64,000 nt of DNA from Takakia lepidozioides. Its lineage: Eukaryota > Streptophyta > Takakiopsida > Takakiales > Takakiaceae. Position numbers and translations under genes: made by a program. Below, one piece after another: positions 54,901-64,000 of this stretch; the first letter of the stretch is position 1, and every line of letters starts with the position of its first letter. The notes below the pieces were generated by a model, which saw only the letters and a program-made list of their open reading frames with translations, was not told where the DNA came from and ran no database searches. The stretch is from positions 45,322,001-45,386,000 of the forward strand of contig CM060733.1 of NCBI GenBank assembly GCA_030704615.1. Direction: 5' to 3'.

Positions 54901-55580
54901 ATACACCCAGTTGTCGTGTTCAAAACCAGGTCATATGGGCATATACTAACAAATTGAATGCAGTGAGCTTTGTGCTTTATTCATGGATGTTGCATTGTCT
55001 GTTTGGTACGCTTTCAGCTCAACACCGTGGCAAGAACAGCAGGCCTTCACCACAGTGAGTGGGTGGAGAACGCTGACCGCTGGGTCAGTGGCTTCCTAGA
55101 GAAGTTTGAGGAAAGTTTCCATTTCATGGTAAGATTTGAATCCTCTGCTTGTTGTATCATCTGACTCTTGCCAGACATGCTAGGGTCATGTTTGAAGTTT
55201 GCTGAGATAGTTTGTTTATCTGACTAGTTTCTCGCAGAAATTGAGCTCTGGACCAAGGTAAGAATTCCAAGTCATATAATTGCTTCCATATTTGATTTTT
55301 CAACACTCCAGTTTAGTAGTTTAAAGAGCAGTTTTCATGGAGAGTTGGAAGCAGCTGGGACAGGTCATTATGAACCCACAGTAACTGCATTGCAAATTGG
55401 CCACTTCAGGAGAAAGCAATTAAAATGCAAATTCAGAAGGGACTAATGAGGCCACAGCTGAAGAAGCGATCCAACAAGCTGTTGGCTAATGGGGAATCGA
55501 GATTGGTGGGAAAGGCAACTGAGGGTGTTCATAAGAAAGGCTTGGTGATGAAGGCTGACGAGCTGGCATCTCTGTCATGA
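51930..55580 (+). CDS. CCT1: Choline-phosphate cytidylyltransferase (CTP:phosphocholine cytidylyltransferase)
   Basis: Nine exons join in frame to 343 residues: 51930-52159, 52914-53027, 53572-53667, 54162-54204, 54389-54544, 54670-54750, 55018-55128, 55228-55257 and 55410-55580. The enzyme makes CDP-choline from CTP and phosphocholine, the rate-setting step of the Kennedy pathway for phosphatidylcholine. The nucleotidyltransferase fold is complete: [23 protein letters not shown] with the HxGH motif, [71 protein letters not shown] (RTxGISTS signature) and [22 protein letters not shown] lipid-sensing amphipathic region follows ([21 protein letters not shown]), and the tail is basic. The ATG has a strong context (GCGGATGGCC). 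Exon 8 uses the acceptor at 55227 because the alternative at 55237 breaks the frame; the last two exons are less certain than the rest. Confidence 0.93.
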
Positions 55581-57159
55581 GGGGTGGAGCGATGTGATGT
55601 CATCCAGAGCATGAGGGTGACTGACAAGTGGATGCAGAGTCACTTCTGGGCTTATGAGTACAGCGATGGTTCTTTTAGCTTCTTGCAAGAGATTCTTTTG
55701 TGCCAGAAATAGTAGAGTATGCCTGCTAATCCTGGTGTTATTCACTTGTGTCCCTTAGTGCCACGGCAGAAATTTCCCCCCTCAGTAGACGTTCTAAGTC
55801 TTGTATTCTGCTGCCTCTACTTGGGCAGCTGCAAGTGGCAAAGGATGAGAGTATGGGTGAATTAATGTGTCACCTTTATGCCCGGAATAAAGGGCTCGGC
55901 TGTTCTTTTTGTTTGACTACCTTGCATGAACTGTTGAAAAGCTCTCCAGAGGATCACAATTAGTTGGACCAGAAAAGAAGTTGCACCGCAGCATGGTTTG
56001 AGCCTCTGCCACTCTGAATTGTGATTGGAGGGAAAACCCTGTAGTCAGGAATCAGTGTGGATGGTGCTAAATATCTGAATTCATGGAGCCATGTGCGGTG
56101 ACCTCTAACTTCTTACCCCGCATAAGTGGAATCCAAAACCCTCTATGGGAGTGACTGCAAGAGGTGTCTGGCATGGGATGGTTGATTTGGACAACTGAAG
56201 TTGCTTTCCTGCACACCATGGCAGGGAGAGCAAAGGGTCCCCTTTGTGGCACCATCGGAGAGTTGTCAGCTATCACTATTCCTTTGCATTCAGATTCTGT
56301 AACTCTCATGAATTTCCTCTCCGTCTCATTACACAAACGACACTTGTATCAAAGTAGTTAGCTGCAGACAGCAGCAAAGGTCTCCAGTGCTCGAAATGTC
56401 CAAACATACATCAGCTGCCATTGTGTCTGCAAAGACGAACCGGGGCTCCTTGCAGGGTAAACTTGAAGCTGTAAAATTGAGACGCACATCCCCTCTTCGG
56501 CCATTGCTCCTAGTATCCAATCAAGCCTCTTTGCGAGTTCCAACAGAACATCTGCCCCGGAAGGTTCAGAAACAGCACCACATGGCCTGCTCTGAAAAGC
56601 ATTCCTTCCTGAGCTCTTTCATCCCCATAAGGAAGTTTATCATTTGGTTCTTGCTCTTTAAAACCTGAGTCCAGTTGTTCAACAGTTGGCATGTCCTCGC
56701 CATTTGTCACTATGCCTTGCTAGAGCTCGACCTTGAACTTGATGCTGATGTCAGAGTTGAGTAAGCAATGAAGAGAACTAAAGGCCGTCGGTGCTAAGAC
56801 TTCATGGAGAATCTCTACAGCTGTTTGAGACATGGCAGGGTCACTGCTAGGTGCAAGCTGCAGCGCCAAGACCTTTGAGACACAAGCTATCATGCATTTA
56901 CAACTGCTTGCTGGGGGTAGCAGCAAGACACGCCTCCAGCATTGGAGAAAGAATTTAACTAAAACACACAGTTTCCTATAGTTGTTATCTCTTGGAAAAC
57001 TGGAGAAATCGGGTTTACTGCACCGTCGGGAGTGAACACACATCCCTATAATCTGTAAAGATGGAAGAGCACTAATAAGCTTGCAGGACTGATAGGCAAG
57101 TATACAGTCTCCATGCAATCATACGGATAATCAGTTTCTCCACTGCATGCAGAGATAGA
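55581..57159. other. CCT 3' flank and possible minus-strand F-box downstream exons
   Basis: Several minus-strand open frames (56067-56336, 56329-56520, 56720-57118) follow the F-box exon and might be its later exons, but I recognise no repeat or domain in them. Confidence 0.3.
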
Positions 57160-57356
57160 GTGTATACGAGCAAACAAAAAGGAGAGTTTGAGCTGCCTCC
57201 CAGGTTGGCGAAAGGTTTTGTTCACCCAATTGCATCTGGCACGATCTTTGGCATCGGAAATTCGTTTAAGGATATCATCCACTACATTTGATGGCAACTG
57301 CGCATACAAATTTCCAACATTTTCATCTTGGACCTTATGCGACCCCGAACCATTCC
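57160..57356 (-). CDS. F-box exon, gene otherwise unresolved
   Basis: The minus strand reads SHKVQDENVGNLYAQLPSNV then VVDDILKRISDAKDRARCNWVNKTFRQPGRQ, a clear F-box. There is no in-frame ATG; upstream lies CTGTAG, a possible acceptor, so this would be an internal exon. It could be a partial gene or a pseudogene. The substrate-binding part is not identified. Confidence 0.55.
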
Positions 57357-57359
57357 ACT

Positions 57360-59557
57360 ACAGAAACCAGTCCCTCTCTTTGAAACACCATTCCAAGAAA
57401 AATATCTGTGTGTGCCACCAGCCCGGGATGCAAGCTCAGCATTGGATGAGGGGGGAAAGCACAGTCCAAGCATCTGCAATCTCAGAATATGACTAACACA
57501 AACGAACCAACATTTTGCAGCCTCCCAGCATTAAAGGCTTTACGAAAGTATCCACCCTTCCCTGGGGATTGTCCACTAGCATGAAAGTCAAATTAAAACA
57601 GAGGCAGTATGAACCACAAGTAGGGTTTGCCCCTGATGACCACTTCACCCGATTGCTAGGGCTGGAACGAACTGATCAGATGGCACCTCCGAAGGGACTC
57701 TGAGATGCTATACTCTCACTGCTATTTCCTTATGGAGTGGTTGGATTGCTTTTATCTCACCGAACCTCATGCTGTCTGCTTTAGTTTCAGTCGCCTCAGG
57801 CTTCAGCTGGAGTCCTCTCTCTGTCGCTCTTCAGTCTTTATCAAAGTCGAATTCTCCTGGGGAGAACACATCCCTTGAGAATGCCATGGAACTTGACCTG
57901 GTTCTTCCGGTGGCGTTGCACAACTGGTCTCAAAGGCATTCCAGCCTCAACACAGACCCACCCGTTCAGGCATTTTCTAATCACTTGGTTTACGTCCTTC
58001 GCTGACTACCTATATGCTTCTTCGACCAATTAGATCAGTTTCTGCTGAATAGTATAAAGGACAATATAAGCCCGGTGCATAACCAAACGGCAAATTGTTT
58101 CATACTTTTACCTTTCGATGGCATCCTGAAGGCTTGGTAGGCGCCATAGTCACCGCCGCGGGTTTCCTTCATCGAGAAGAAGAATCCGGCCGCACGCAAA
58201 CTCTTCGACAAAGTAGACAGGGAGGAACTGGGCTGGAACCACCTTTATAATACTGAAGGCCAGAGCATAAATCCACATTGACTGGATCGGAGTGGCCAGG
58301 CATGAGATTCATGGCAATTCATGCTAATCTCATGTACCGTTGTGGGTTTACCCCCAACAGCCTTCTCCAAAAGAGTTAGGGTCGCTGGGGATGATCACGG
58401 AGTACATTCTATCTCTCCCTTGTCTGTAGACCTGTTGTGACTAAGTACCTCAAGATGTTCCATGCCTAATTTTCAGGAAGACTCCATGGTTTCTAGTATG
58501 ATATCACTGGCCAGCTCTGGATTGACACCGGACGGAAAGAATTTTGTAAAGCACAAGGGTCAGCGGGGAAGATGGGAAGATAATAGAAATGAGGTAAGAA
58601 CTTAATGCACACCTGCAACCTCAACCTCTGACAGGACAGTACGTCGGTTTCTGGACGTACTGTCCCACCCTCTCTTGAGAGTGACATGGAATTGAAGGTG
58701 TGTAAACTCGAGTCTGGGTAACACAATGGAGAGTGTAAACTCCAGTTGGGGTTACTCTGGGTTACACAACGGGGAGTGTGACTCCACTTAGGGTTACACA
58801 GGATGGCGTGGAACTCACACTTAGGGTTAGTCACACTTGGTCTTGAAATTTGATCAAGTCCAAATTTTGGCTAAGTTTAAAATGGACTAGGAAGAGTTAC
58901 ATGAGAGACCAGGATTACAAAGGGTTACACCGATTGGGATACCGGTACCCAGATTACATTACAATAGCCTCTCATCATGAATCGAACCCAGAATCTCTGC
59001 AGGGCAATCACCTCATGTGCTTTTAAATGTTTACTTTGTCTTTCCCAATATGAATCAAAGAAGATCGATGTAAGTGCATATATCATTACTTTAATTGCTC
59101 TGAAAAAAAGATTAAGAATGTGAGCAGCAAAATTGTGGTCTTTATACAAAGAGTTTCATTTCACTATTGCCTGATAAGATAATTGTGAACAACTAATTTT
59201 TCGACGAGGAAGGAACGAATAGTGACATGATTTTTTATGTATTATGATGAGATCGTATAAAGCAGTCATGATCATTTATGTCTAATTTACATTAGACGGA
59301 ACATTGATTATACTACCACGGAGTCCCTATTGTCTATATCATTGTAATTGATATATTTGTGCAAAAATGATACGTGGAGCTATTAGTAGACTTTCTTCTA
59401 GTTGGCTTAATTTTTAAACAGAAGTTGTGAATTTATTGAGTGGTATTTCGCGAGGAACTTGGCACTTTGGAATTTCATCCTTAGCACTTTACAACTCCGT
59501 CATAAAAATATTTTGTTCATTTGTGACATTTGATATTTCAGTTCATGTCAAATTATA
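57360..59557. other. Intergenic, nothing recognised
   Basis: At 58680-58830 the phrase GGGTTACAC/GAGTGTAAACTC recurs four or five times with spacing of 30-60 bp, a degenerate local repeat. No gene was recognised. Confidence 0.35.
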
Positions 59558-61320
59558 AATACTAGGGTAGCCTGTGCCGTTGGCCCAAGTGTGCAGTGGC
59601 ATCTAAGTCCAAGTGCAATCCCATATGTATCCAAGTGCGTCTCCTATGTCGAGGCCCATCTAAGCCCTAGTGCAATCTTCTATTCACGTATCCAAGTACA
59701 TCTCCCATGTAGAGGCCCAAGTGTCCAATGTCATCTAAGTCTAAGCATTTTTTTTGCACAGAGCCTACGACCAGATTTGAACCGGAGACCTTTTCCTTGA
59801 TATATCTCCTGTCGAGGCTCCAACCATTGTAGGAGAGCCCACTTTGCTATTTTTCCCGAATTTTCAACCACCCAAAGTACTTGAAATTCCACATCTCCCA
59901 CACCGCAAGTCCAAAAATCATGTGACCAAGTCCGTGTACCCCTTCCTCACCGAGGGCTTTCCAACAGAACCAAGCACTCAGGGTGGGGCCCGCAGTTTGA
60001 GACATCTCAAATCTACAAAACAAAACAAACAAATGAAAACAAAACAAAAGTCTCGATTTATATGAAGTAGCGTTTTTTTTTTGGGCGAATTTTCTCCAAA
60101 TGGCGACCTCAAAAAATAGAAAAGAATATTCCGTAGCAAATTCCATGTTTTTTCATGGATGAAATCGCCAAATTTCTCAAAAAAAAAATAAAAAAATGAT
60201 GAATTTGCCAAATATGGATGATATGAATGGATGAAATTATGGATGTGGATGATTCTGTCCTAATTTGAATGGATGAACAGAATATATGCCTAATCTCTGC
60301 AAAACTCTGTAGCCACTCGTGCTATTTTCCGAATTAAAAAAAAAAAACTCTGATATGAATCCATCTAGTTTGTTTGTTTTGTTTTGCTTATTACTACTCA
60401 ATAAATTCATGGAAAAGATTAAACTGGATTTTTCAATATATGAAGCAAGGTAGTTTGGAGTATTTTTCACGAATTTCTTATTTCTTTTCGTGCTATTTTT
60501 GCAATCTCCCTTGTCGAGGCTTCATATGTTGATATATCCACTTTGTTGTTTTTCATGAATATCCAGCGACCAAAAGCACTTGAAATTCCAAATCTGCCAC
60601 CTGATGGGCCAATCATAGCTCCAGGAAAGCCCACTTTGCTATTTTTTTTTTCGAATTTCCAACGACCCAAAGCACTTGAAATTCTATATCTCCCACACCG
60701 CCAGTCCAAAAATCATGAGACCAAGCCGGTGCACCCCTCCTCATCGAGGCTTTCCAACGGCACCAAGCACCAGGCTGGGGCCCCACGGATTGGGAGATCT
60801 CAACGTTGCTACAAAACAAAACAAACGTCTCGTTCCATATCAATATATGAAGCGAGACTTTTGTTTTGTTTTGTTTTGTAGCATCGTTGAGATCTCCCAA
60901 ACCGCAGGGGCCAGGCGCGGGTGCTTGGTGCCGTTGGAAAGCCCTCAACGAGGAGGGGTGCACCGGCTTGGTCTCAGGATTTTTGGACAAGCGGTGTGGG
61001 AGATGTGGAATTCCAAGTACTTTTGGTCGTTGGAAATTCACAAAAAATAGCAAAATGGCAAAGTGGGTATTCTTGTGACAATGGTTGGAGCCTCGACGGG
61101 AGAGATATCAACGGAAAGGTCTCTAGTTCAAATCTGGTCGTAGGCTCTGTGGGAAAAAACTTACTTAGATGACATTGGACACTTGGACCAACGGCAAAGG
61201 CTCCCCTAGAGGTTGCATTTGGGCCTCGACATAGGAGACGCACTTTGATACATAGGGGATTGCGATTGGACTTAGATGACACTGGACACTTGGGCCAACG
61301 GCACAGGCTACCCTAGTATT
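59558..61320. mobile_element. 1.76-kb inverted-repeat element with tRNA-like (SINE-type) boxes
   Basis: The left end (AATACTAGGGTAGCC, 59558) and right end (GGCTACCCTAGTATT, 61320) are inverted copies, and the inversion continues inward for ~480 bp on each side. A third, partial arm (about 60490-60845, same orientation as the left) abuts the right arm, forming a near-perfect hairpin centred near 60845. Each full arm contains a Pol III-like A box (TAGCAAAGTGGG, complement of 59838-59849; TGGCAAAGTGGG, 61056-61067) and B box (GGTTCAAATCT, complement of 59773-59783; AGTTCAAATCT, 61125-61135) about 65-70 nt apart, as in tRNA-derived SINEs with a long variable arm. AAAACAAAAC runs mark the inner ends. 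It may be opposed SINE insertions or a foldback element. Confidence 0.7.
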
Positions 61321-61757
61321 GATTAAGTTATAGACAAGGGTACCCGCTCGCGGGGGCGGAGCTCCGCCCCTCTTGCCATTATCGTCGCCAAACTTCGTAA
61401 CCATGACTTATTTCTAGGGTTCCACTATATTTGTTATCCTTTATGTGTTATCTTATATTTTCTCTAGCGGATCCACTACTCTGCCAAGGTCTCTACTTTT
61501 AGCCACGGTCGCCGCCATGGCTCGTTCTCGTCTCTCATGCTGCTGCGAGGAGGTCTCCTCATTCTCTCCGGCGCCCAGCCAACACGCCTCACAGGATTAT
61601 CAAGGTGCTTATTTTTAGCTTCTTATTGATGCTTTCTGAGGGGTCTTTGCTCCCCAACTCTTCTCTCAAGAAGCTCGTGATCTACACCACTACCATCGGC
61701 TGCTCCGTATGGAGCACAGCTTATCAGATCTCTATCAACCCTGCTACTCTCTCATAA
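61321..61757. other. Intergenic with an 18-bp GC palindrome
   Basis: 61353-61370 is the perfect palindrome GGGGCGGAGCTCCGCCCC. No gene was recognised. Confidence 0.5.
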
Positions 61758-62095
61758 GGTATGTTCAGACCTAGAGATAGAGCCGCGGTGATAAAGGCTA
61801 GGTGATATCCCTAGAGGATCGGGGATACGTAACTTTTCGACTGGGGTATTACTTATCGACCTCTCGATATCTCTATTCAAACCTGCGTGGAAATAAATAA
61901 AATAATAACACGTCAATCATTAATTTCCATGCGCTTGCTATCACTGTTCAAGATTATGCAAGGCGATATACATATCGATTGCCCTAACGTCCCTATGCTG
62001 CACTTCGTTCTCCATTACTCTTTCCGTTTCTCCTGGGAGATTCGTTTCAGGCACGCTGCTCATCAAAATCGCAAAGAGCTCATCCGGCGTTTATC

Positions 62096-63490
62096 ATGAG
62101 GACAATCAAAGTAATTCTCCTGGCACAGTTCTTGCATGTTGTTTTACAGGCTCAGGAGCAAATATTATTATGCCATGATGTTGAAAATGAGCAGTTGAAC
62201 TTGTGCCATGACCTCGGAGATGAGAACAGATCAAGTTTTGAAGCCATGCGAAATGCAGTCATTTTGCATCAATACAGATTGTCATGCATTTATGAACTAC
62301 TCATGAGTCGAGAACTAGGAGACTGGGTAAAGGCACAAAACACTACCTGATATTCTCACTTCCTTGTGACACAATATGACAACCAAAGGTGGATTGAGCA
62401 CTTCCGCGTGACCAGGGAAGTAGTTGAGCAGATTACGCAAAAAGTGAAACCATTGATTGAGAAACAAAACACAACATACAAAGCAGCAATTCCTGTAGGT
62501 ATCAGGGTAGCGTGTTCCTTGTATAAACTTTCTCATGGAGCGGAATATCTCCAATGCAGTGAAATGTTTGCAATTGGAAAATCTTCTGTGAATATGGTGT
62601 TACATGAGTTTGTCGAGGCTGTGAATGTGGTCTTTAGAAACCAAATTCGTTGGCCTCAAGGTGATGACTTGCTTCACGTCATGAATGGTTTCAAACAGTT
62701 TTGTGGTATGCGTTCCATACATGGTGCTATAGATTGCACGCAGATTCATATACAAAAACCAAGAGGTCCATTCGCCACAGATTATTACTCTTACAAAAGC
62801 AAGGCATACAGTATGCAATTGCAGGCCATGGTAGACCATGACAAACGTTTCAGGGATGTGTACGTAGGCATGCTTGGGTCAATGAACGACTCAAGAATTT
62901 TGAGGTTGTCCAATCTTTATCAGAAGGCCACGTACGAAGGATTATTCAATCTTGATCGGGGTTCTCAGGACGGCATCCAGCCTTATATCATTGGCGACAA
63001 AGGTTACCCCTTGTTGTCATGGCTCATGATTCCCCATAAGTACAATGCGGCTATGAACCATACGGTTGTGGAAGTGCTATATAACAGACACTTGTGAAGG
63101 GGCAGAAGCGTTGTTGAAAATGCATTCGGTATACTCAAGAAGACATTTCGGGAATTGTTGCACAAAGGCAACCTTAACGTCCACTTTCTTCCCAATGTTG
63201 TAATTTCGAGCTGCATGCTGTATAATCTAATTCTAGATGGTAGGGACGTGGACGTTGATGCTCTAATGCACCAGTTGGAGCAAGAAGCTCAACCTGAGGA
63301 ACTACAAGGTCGACCATAAGGTGCCAGAAGACGCCTACAAGTGAATAATAATATGGTAGATCAAGAAGCATTGTTAAATGAAGTGGAACCCATTCTGGAA
63401 GGCATCGAATTGTTAGGATTAAACCAACGTGAGGCACTGGAAACATTTTTGGGCAACAGACGGCCACGCAGAGATCATGATAATGCTTGA
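62096..63490 (+). pseudogene. PIF/Harbinger (ALP1-like) transposase with three in-frame stops
   Basis: One continuous frame of 464 codons encodes a full DDE_Tnp_4 transposase: a helical N-terminus (HFRVTREVVEQITQKVKPLI), then SIHGAIDCTQIHIQKPRGPF (first Asp), YIIGDKGYPLLSWLMIP (second Asp), GRSVVENAFGILKKTFREL (Glu) and FLPNVVISSCMLYNLIL. All three catalytic acids are present. The only lesions I see are stops at 62348 (TGA), 63095 (TGA) and 63317 (TAA), with no frameshift. The copy is therefore much younger than the one at 5640-6633. The longest stop-free piece starts at 62366. The product would move its own TIR element, with help from ORF1. Confidence 0.88.
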
Positions 63491-63732
63491 ATTGAGCAAC
63501 ATTGAACTACATTTTTTTGAAAATTGAAGTTCACATCATTGTTTGACAGATGAATTGCATGATCTGGGACAAAAGTGGAAGTGCGTAGCTGGACATTTGA
63601 GTAAGCCTGGAATGTAGAATGAGCCTGAATCCAAAAGAATGGAAAGCCACCTAGCTAAATTGCAGAACCCAGTTGAATTGAATTGAAGTGTAGAGCACTG
63701 GAGCTAATCTAGTAACCTTCAGAAATGCGTAG

Positions 63733-64000
63733 CTAAATGGTATTTGTCGCTGGACGTTTTGTTTCATCGTCAGATGATTCGGACAAGTGAACTGCTGGAG
63801 GTATTAATGCTGGATCTTTAATGAATGCGTGACACATCGCAGTACTCAAATTTGCAAGGACACCGATCATCTTGTTGCTCATTTTCCGAGTCTTCTTGTC
63901 TCTGTTCTTCATGCAGTTCAGGTTCTCCTTGAAGGTTTCGACATTCACCTTTGTCCTATTATTATCAATGTCAACCTGGGTAGAATTGATCCGATCGATC
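63733..64000 (-). CDS. Harbinger ORF1-like protein, C-terminal part
   Basis: The minus-strand frame is open from the window edge: STQVDIDNNRTKVNVETFKE, NLNCMKNRDKKTRKMSNKMI, GVLANLSTAMCHAFIKDPAL and an acidic SSDDETKRPATNTI end. Its position, opposite and downstream of the transposase, and its basic/helical composition fit the C-terminus of the Myb/SANT accessory protein of Harbinger elements. The N-terminal DNA-binding part is outside the window. Confidence 0.5.
   Translation of the reverse strand, partial: IDRINSTQVDIDNNRTKVNVETFKENLNCMKNRDKKTRKMSNKMIGVLANLSTAMCHAFIKDPALIPPAVHLSESSDDETKRPATNTI

Larger units (their letters stand above)
61758..64000. mobile_element. Second PIF/Harbinger element, truncated by the window edge
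   Basis: It contains a Harbinger transposase (+, 62096-63490) and the 3' end of an ORF1-like gene (-, 63733 onward) in the usual convergent layout. A plausible left terminus is GGTATGTTCAGACC at 61758, directly preceded by TAA (61755-61757). The right end is outside the window, so this terminus cannot be verified. Confidence 0.6.

Noticed and set aside
58680-58830. Interstitial telomeric repeat (TTAGGG-like words)
   Set aside because: The words are parts of a longer GGGTTACAC repeat 30-60 bp apart, not a tandem TTTAGGG array.
59558-61320. Genuine tRNA genes in the A/B-box regions
   Set aside because: The segments between and outside the boxes do not fold into an acceptor stem and anticodon arm that I can identify; SINE-type derivation fits better.

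Overview
The window is nuclear DNA of a land plant that makes flagellated sperm, most likely a fern (a lycophyte or bryophyte is not excluded). The reasons are an intraflagellar-transport gene (IFT74), which seed plants with non-motile sperm lack; two full-length PPR-DYW genes surrounded by PPR debris; plastid- and mitochondrion-targeted plant genes; many short exons with GT-AG introns; and a large load of transposon relics. The species is inferred from gene content only.

Genes that look functional, left to right: the 3' part of IFT74 (+, 325-4811, nine exons); an M41/FtsH-like plastid membrane metalloprotease without AAA domain (+, 8923-11892, seven exons); a PPR-DYW editing factor (-, 13299-15836); the molybdenum-cofactor gene CNX3/MoaC (+, 17216-19079) with an in-frame amplification of its own N-terminal segment; a Bet v 1/PR-10-like gene (+, 20347-21673); a second PPR-DYW gene (-, 24966-27749); an F-box/kelch-type gene (-, 30039-31226); choline-phosphate cytidylyltransferase (+, 51930-55580, nine exons). 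They are unrelated housekeeping or organelle genes, each with its own promoter; there is no operon logic.

The rest is mobile or decayed. A complete PIF/Harbinger element (5408-8058) has TAA target duplications, an intact Myb/NAM-like ORF1 and a wrecked transposase. A second Harbinger copy runs off the right edge (about 61758-64000), with its transposase spoiled only by three in-frame stops. Others are a LINE tail inside an IFT74 intron, a Crypton/DUF3504-like relic (43726-44945), a truncated RPS18 copy, a 1.76-kb inverted-repeat element with tRNA-like A and B boxes (59558-61320), and PPR fragments at 5.2, 8.7, 23, 29.7, 32-34 and 42.6 kb.

The most unusual object is an 8.4-kb insertion at 34148-42551. 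It splits a PPR pseudogene and is flanked by a perfect 9-bp target duplication. It carries (a) a GCM/WRKY-like zinc-finger gene on the minus strand, (b) a multi-exon plus-strand gene that joins a ParB-like domain to a circularly permuted (beta-class) N4/N6 DNA methyltransferase, now decayed, and (c) at least 17 copies of a 28-bp near-palindrome in three clusters, one of them a strict ~42-bp-period array. No transposase is recognisable in it. A fragment of the same zinc-finger gene lies at 47190-47297, so the element family has been active nearby. I read it as a methyltransferase-carrying DNA transposon family that I cannot match to a described one.
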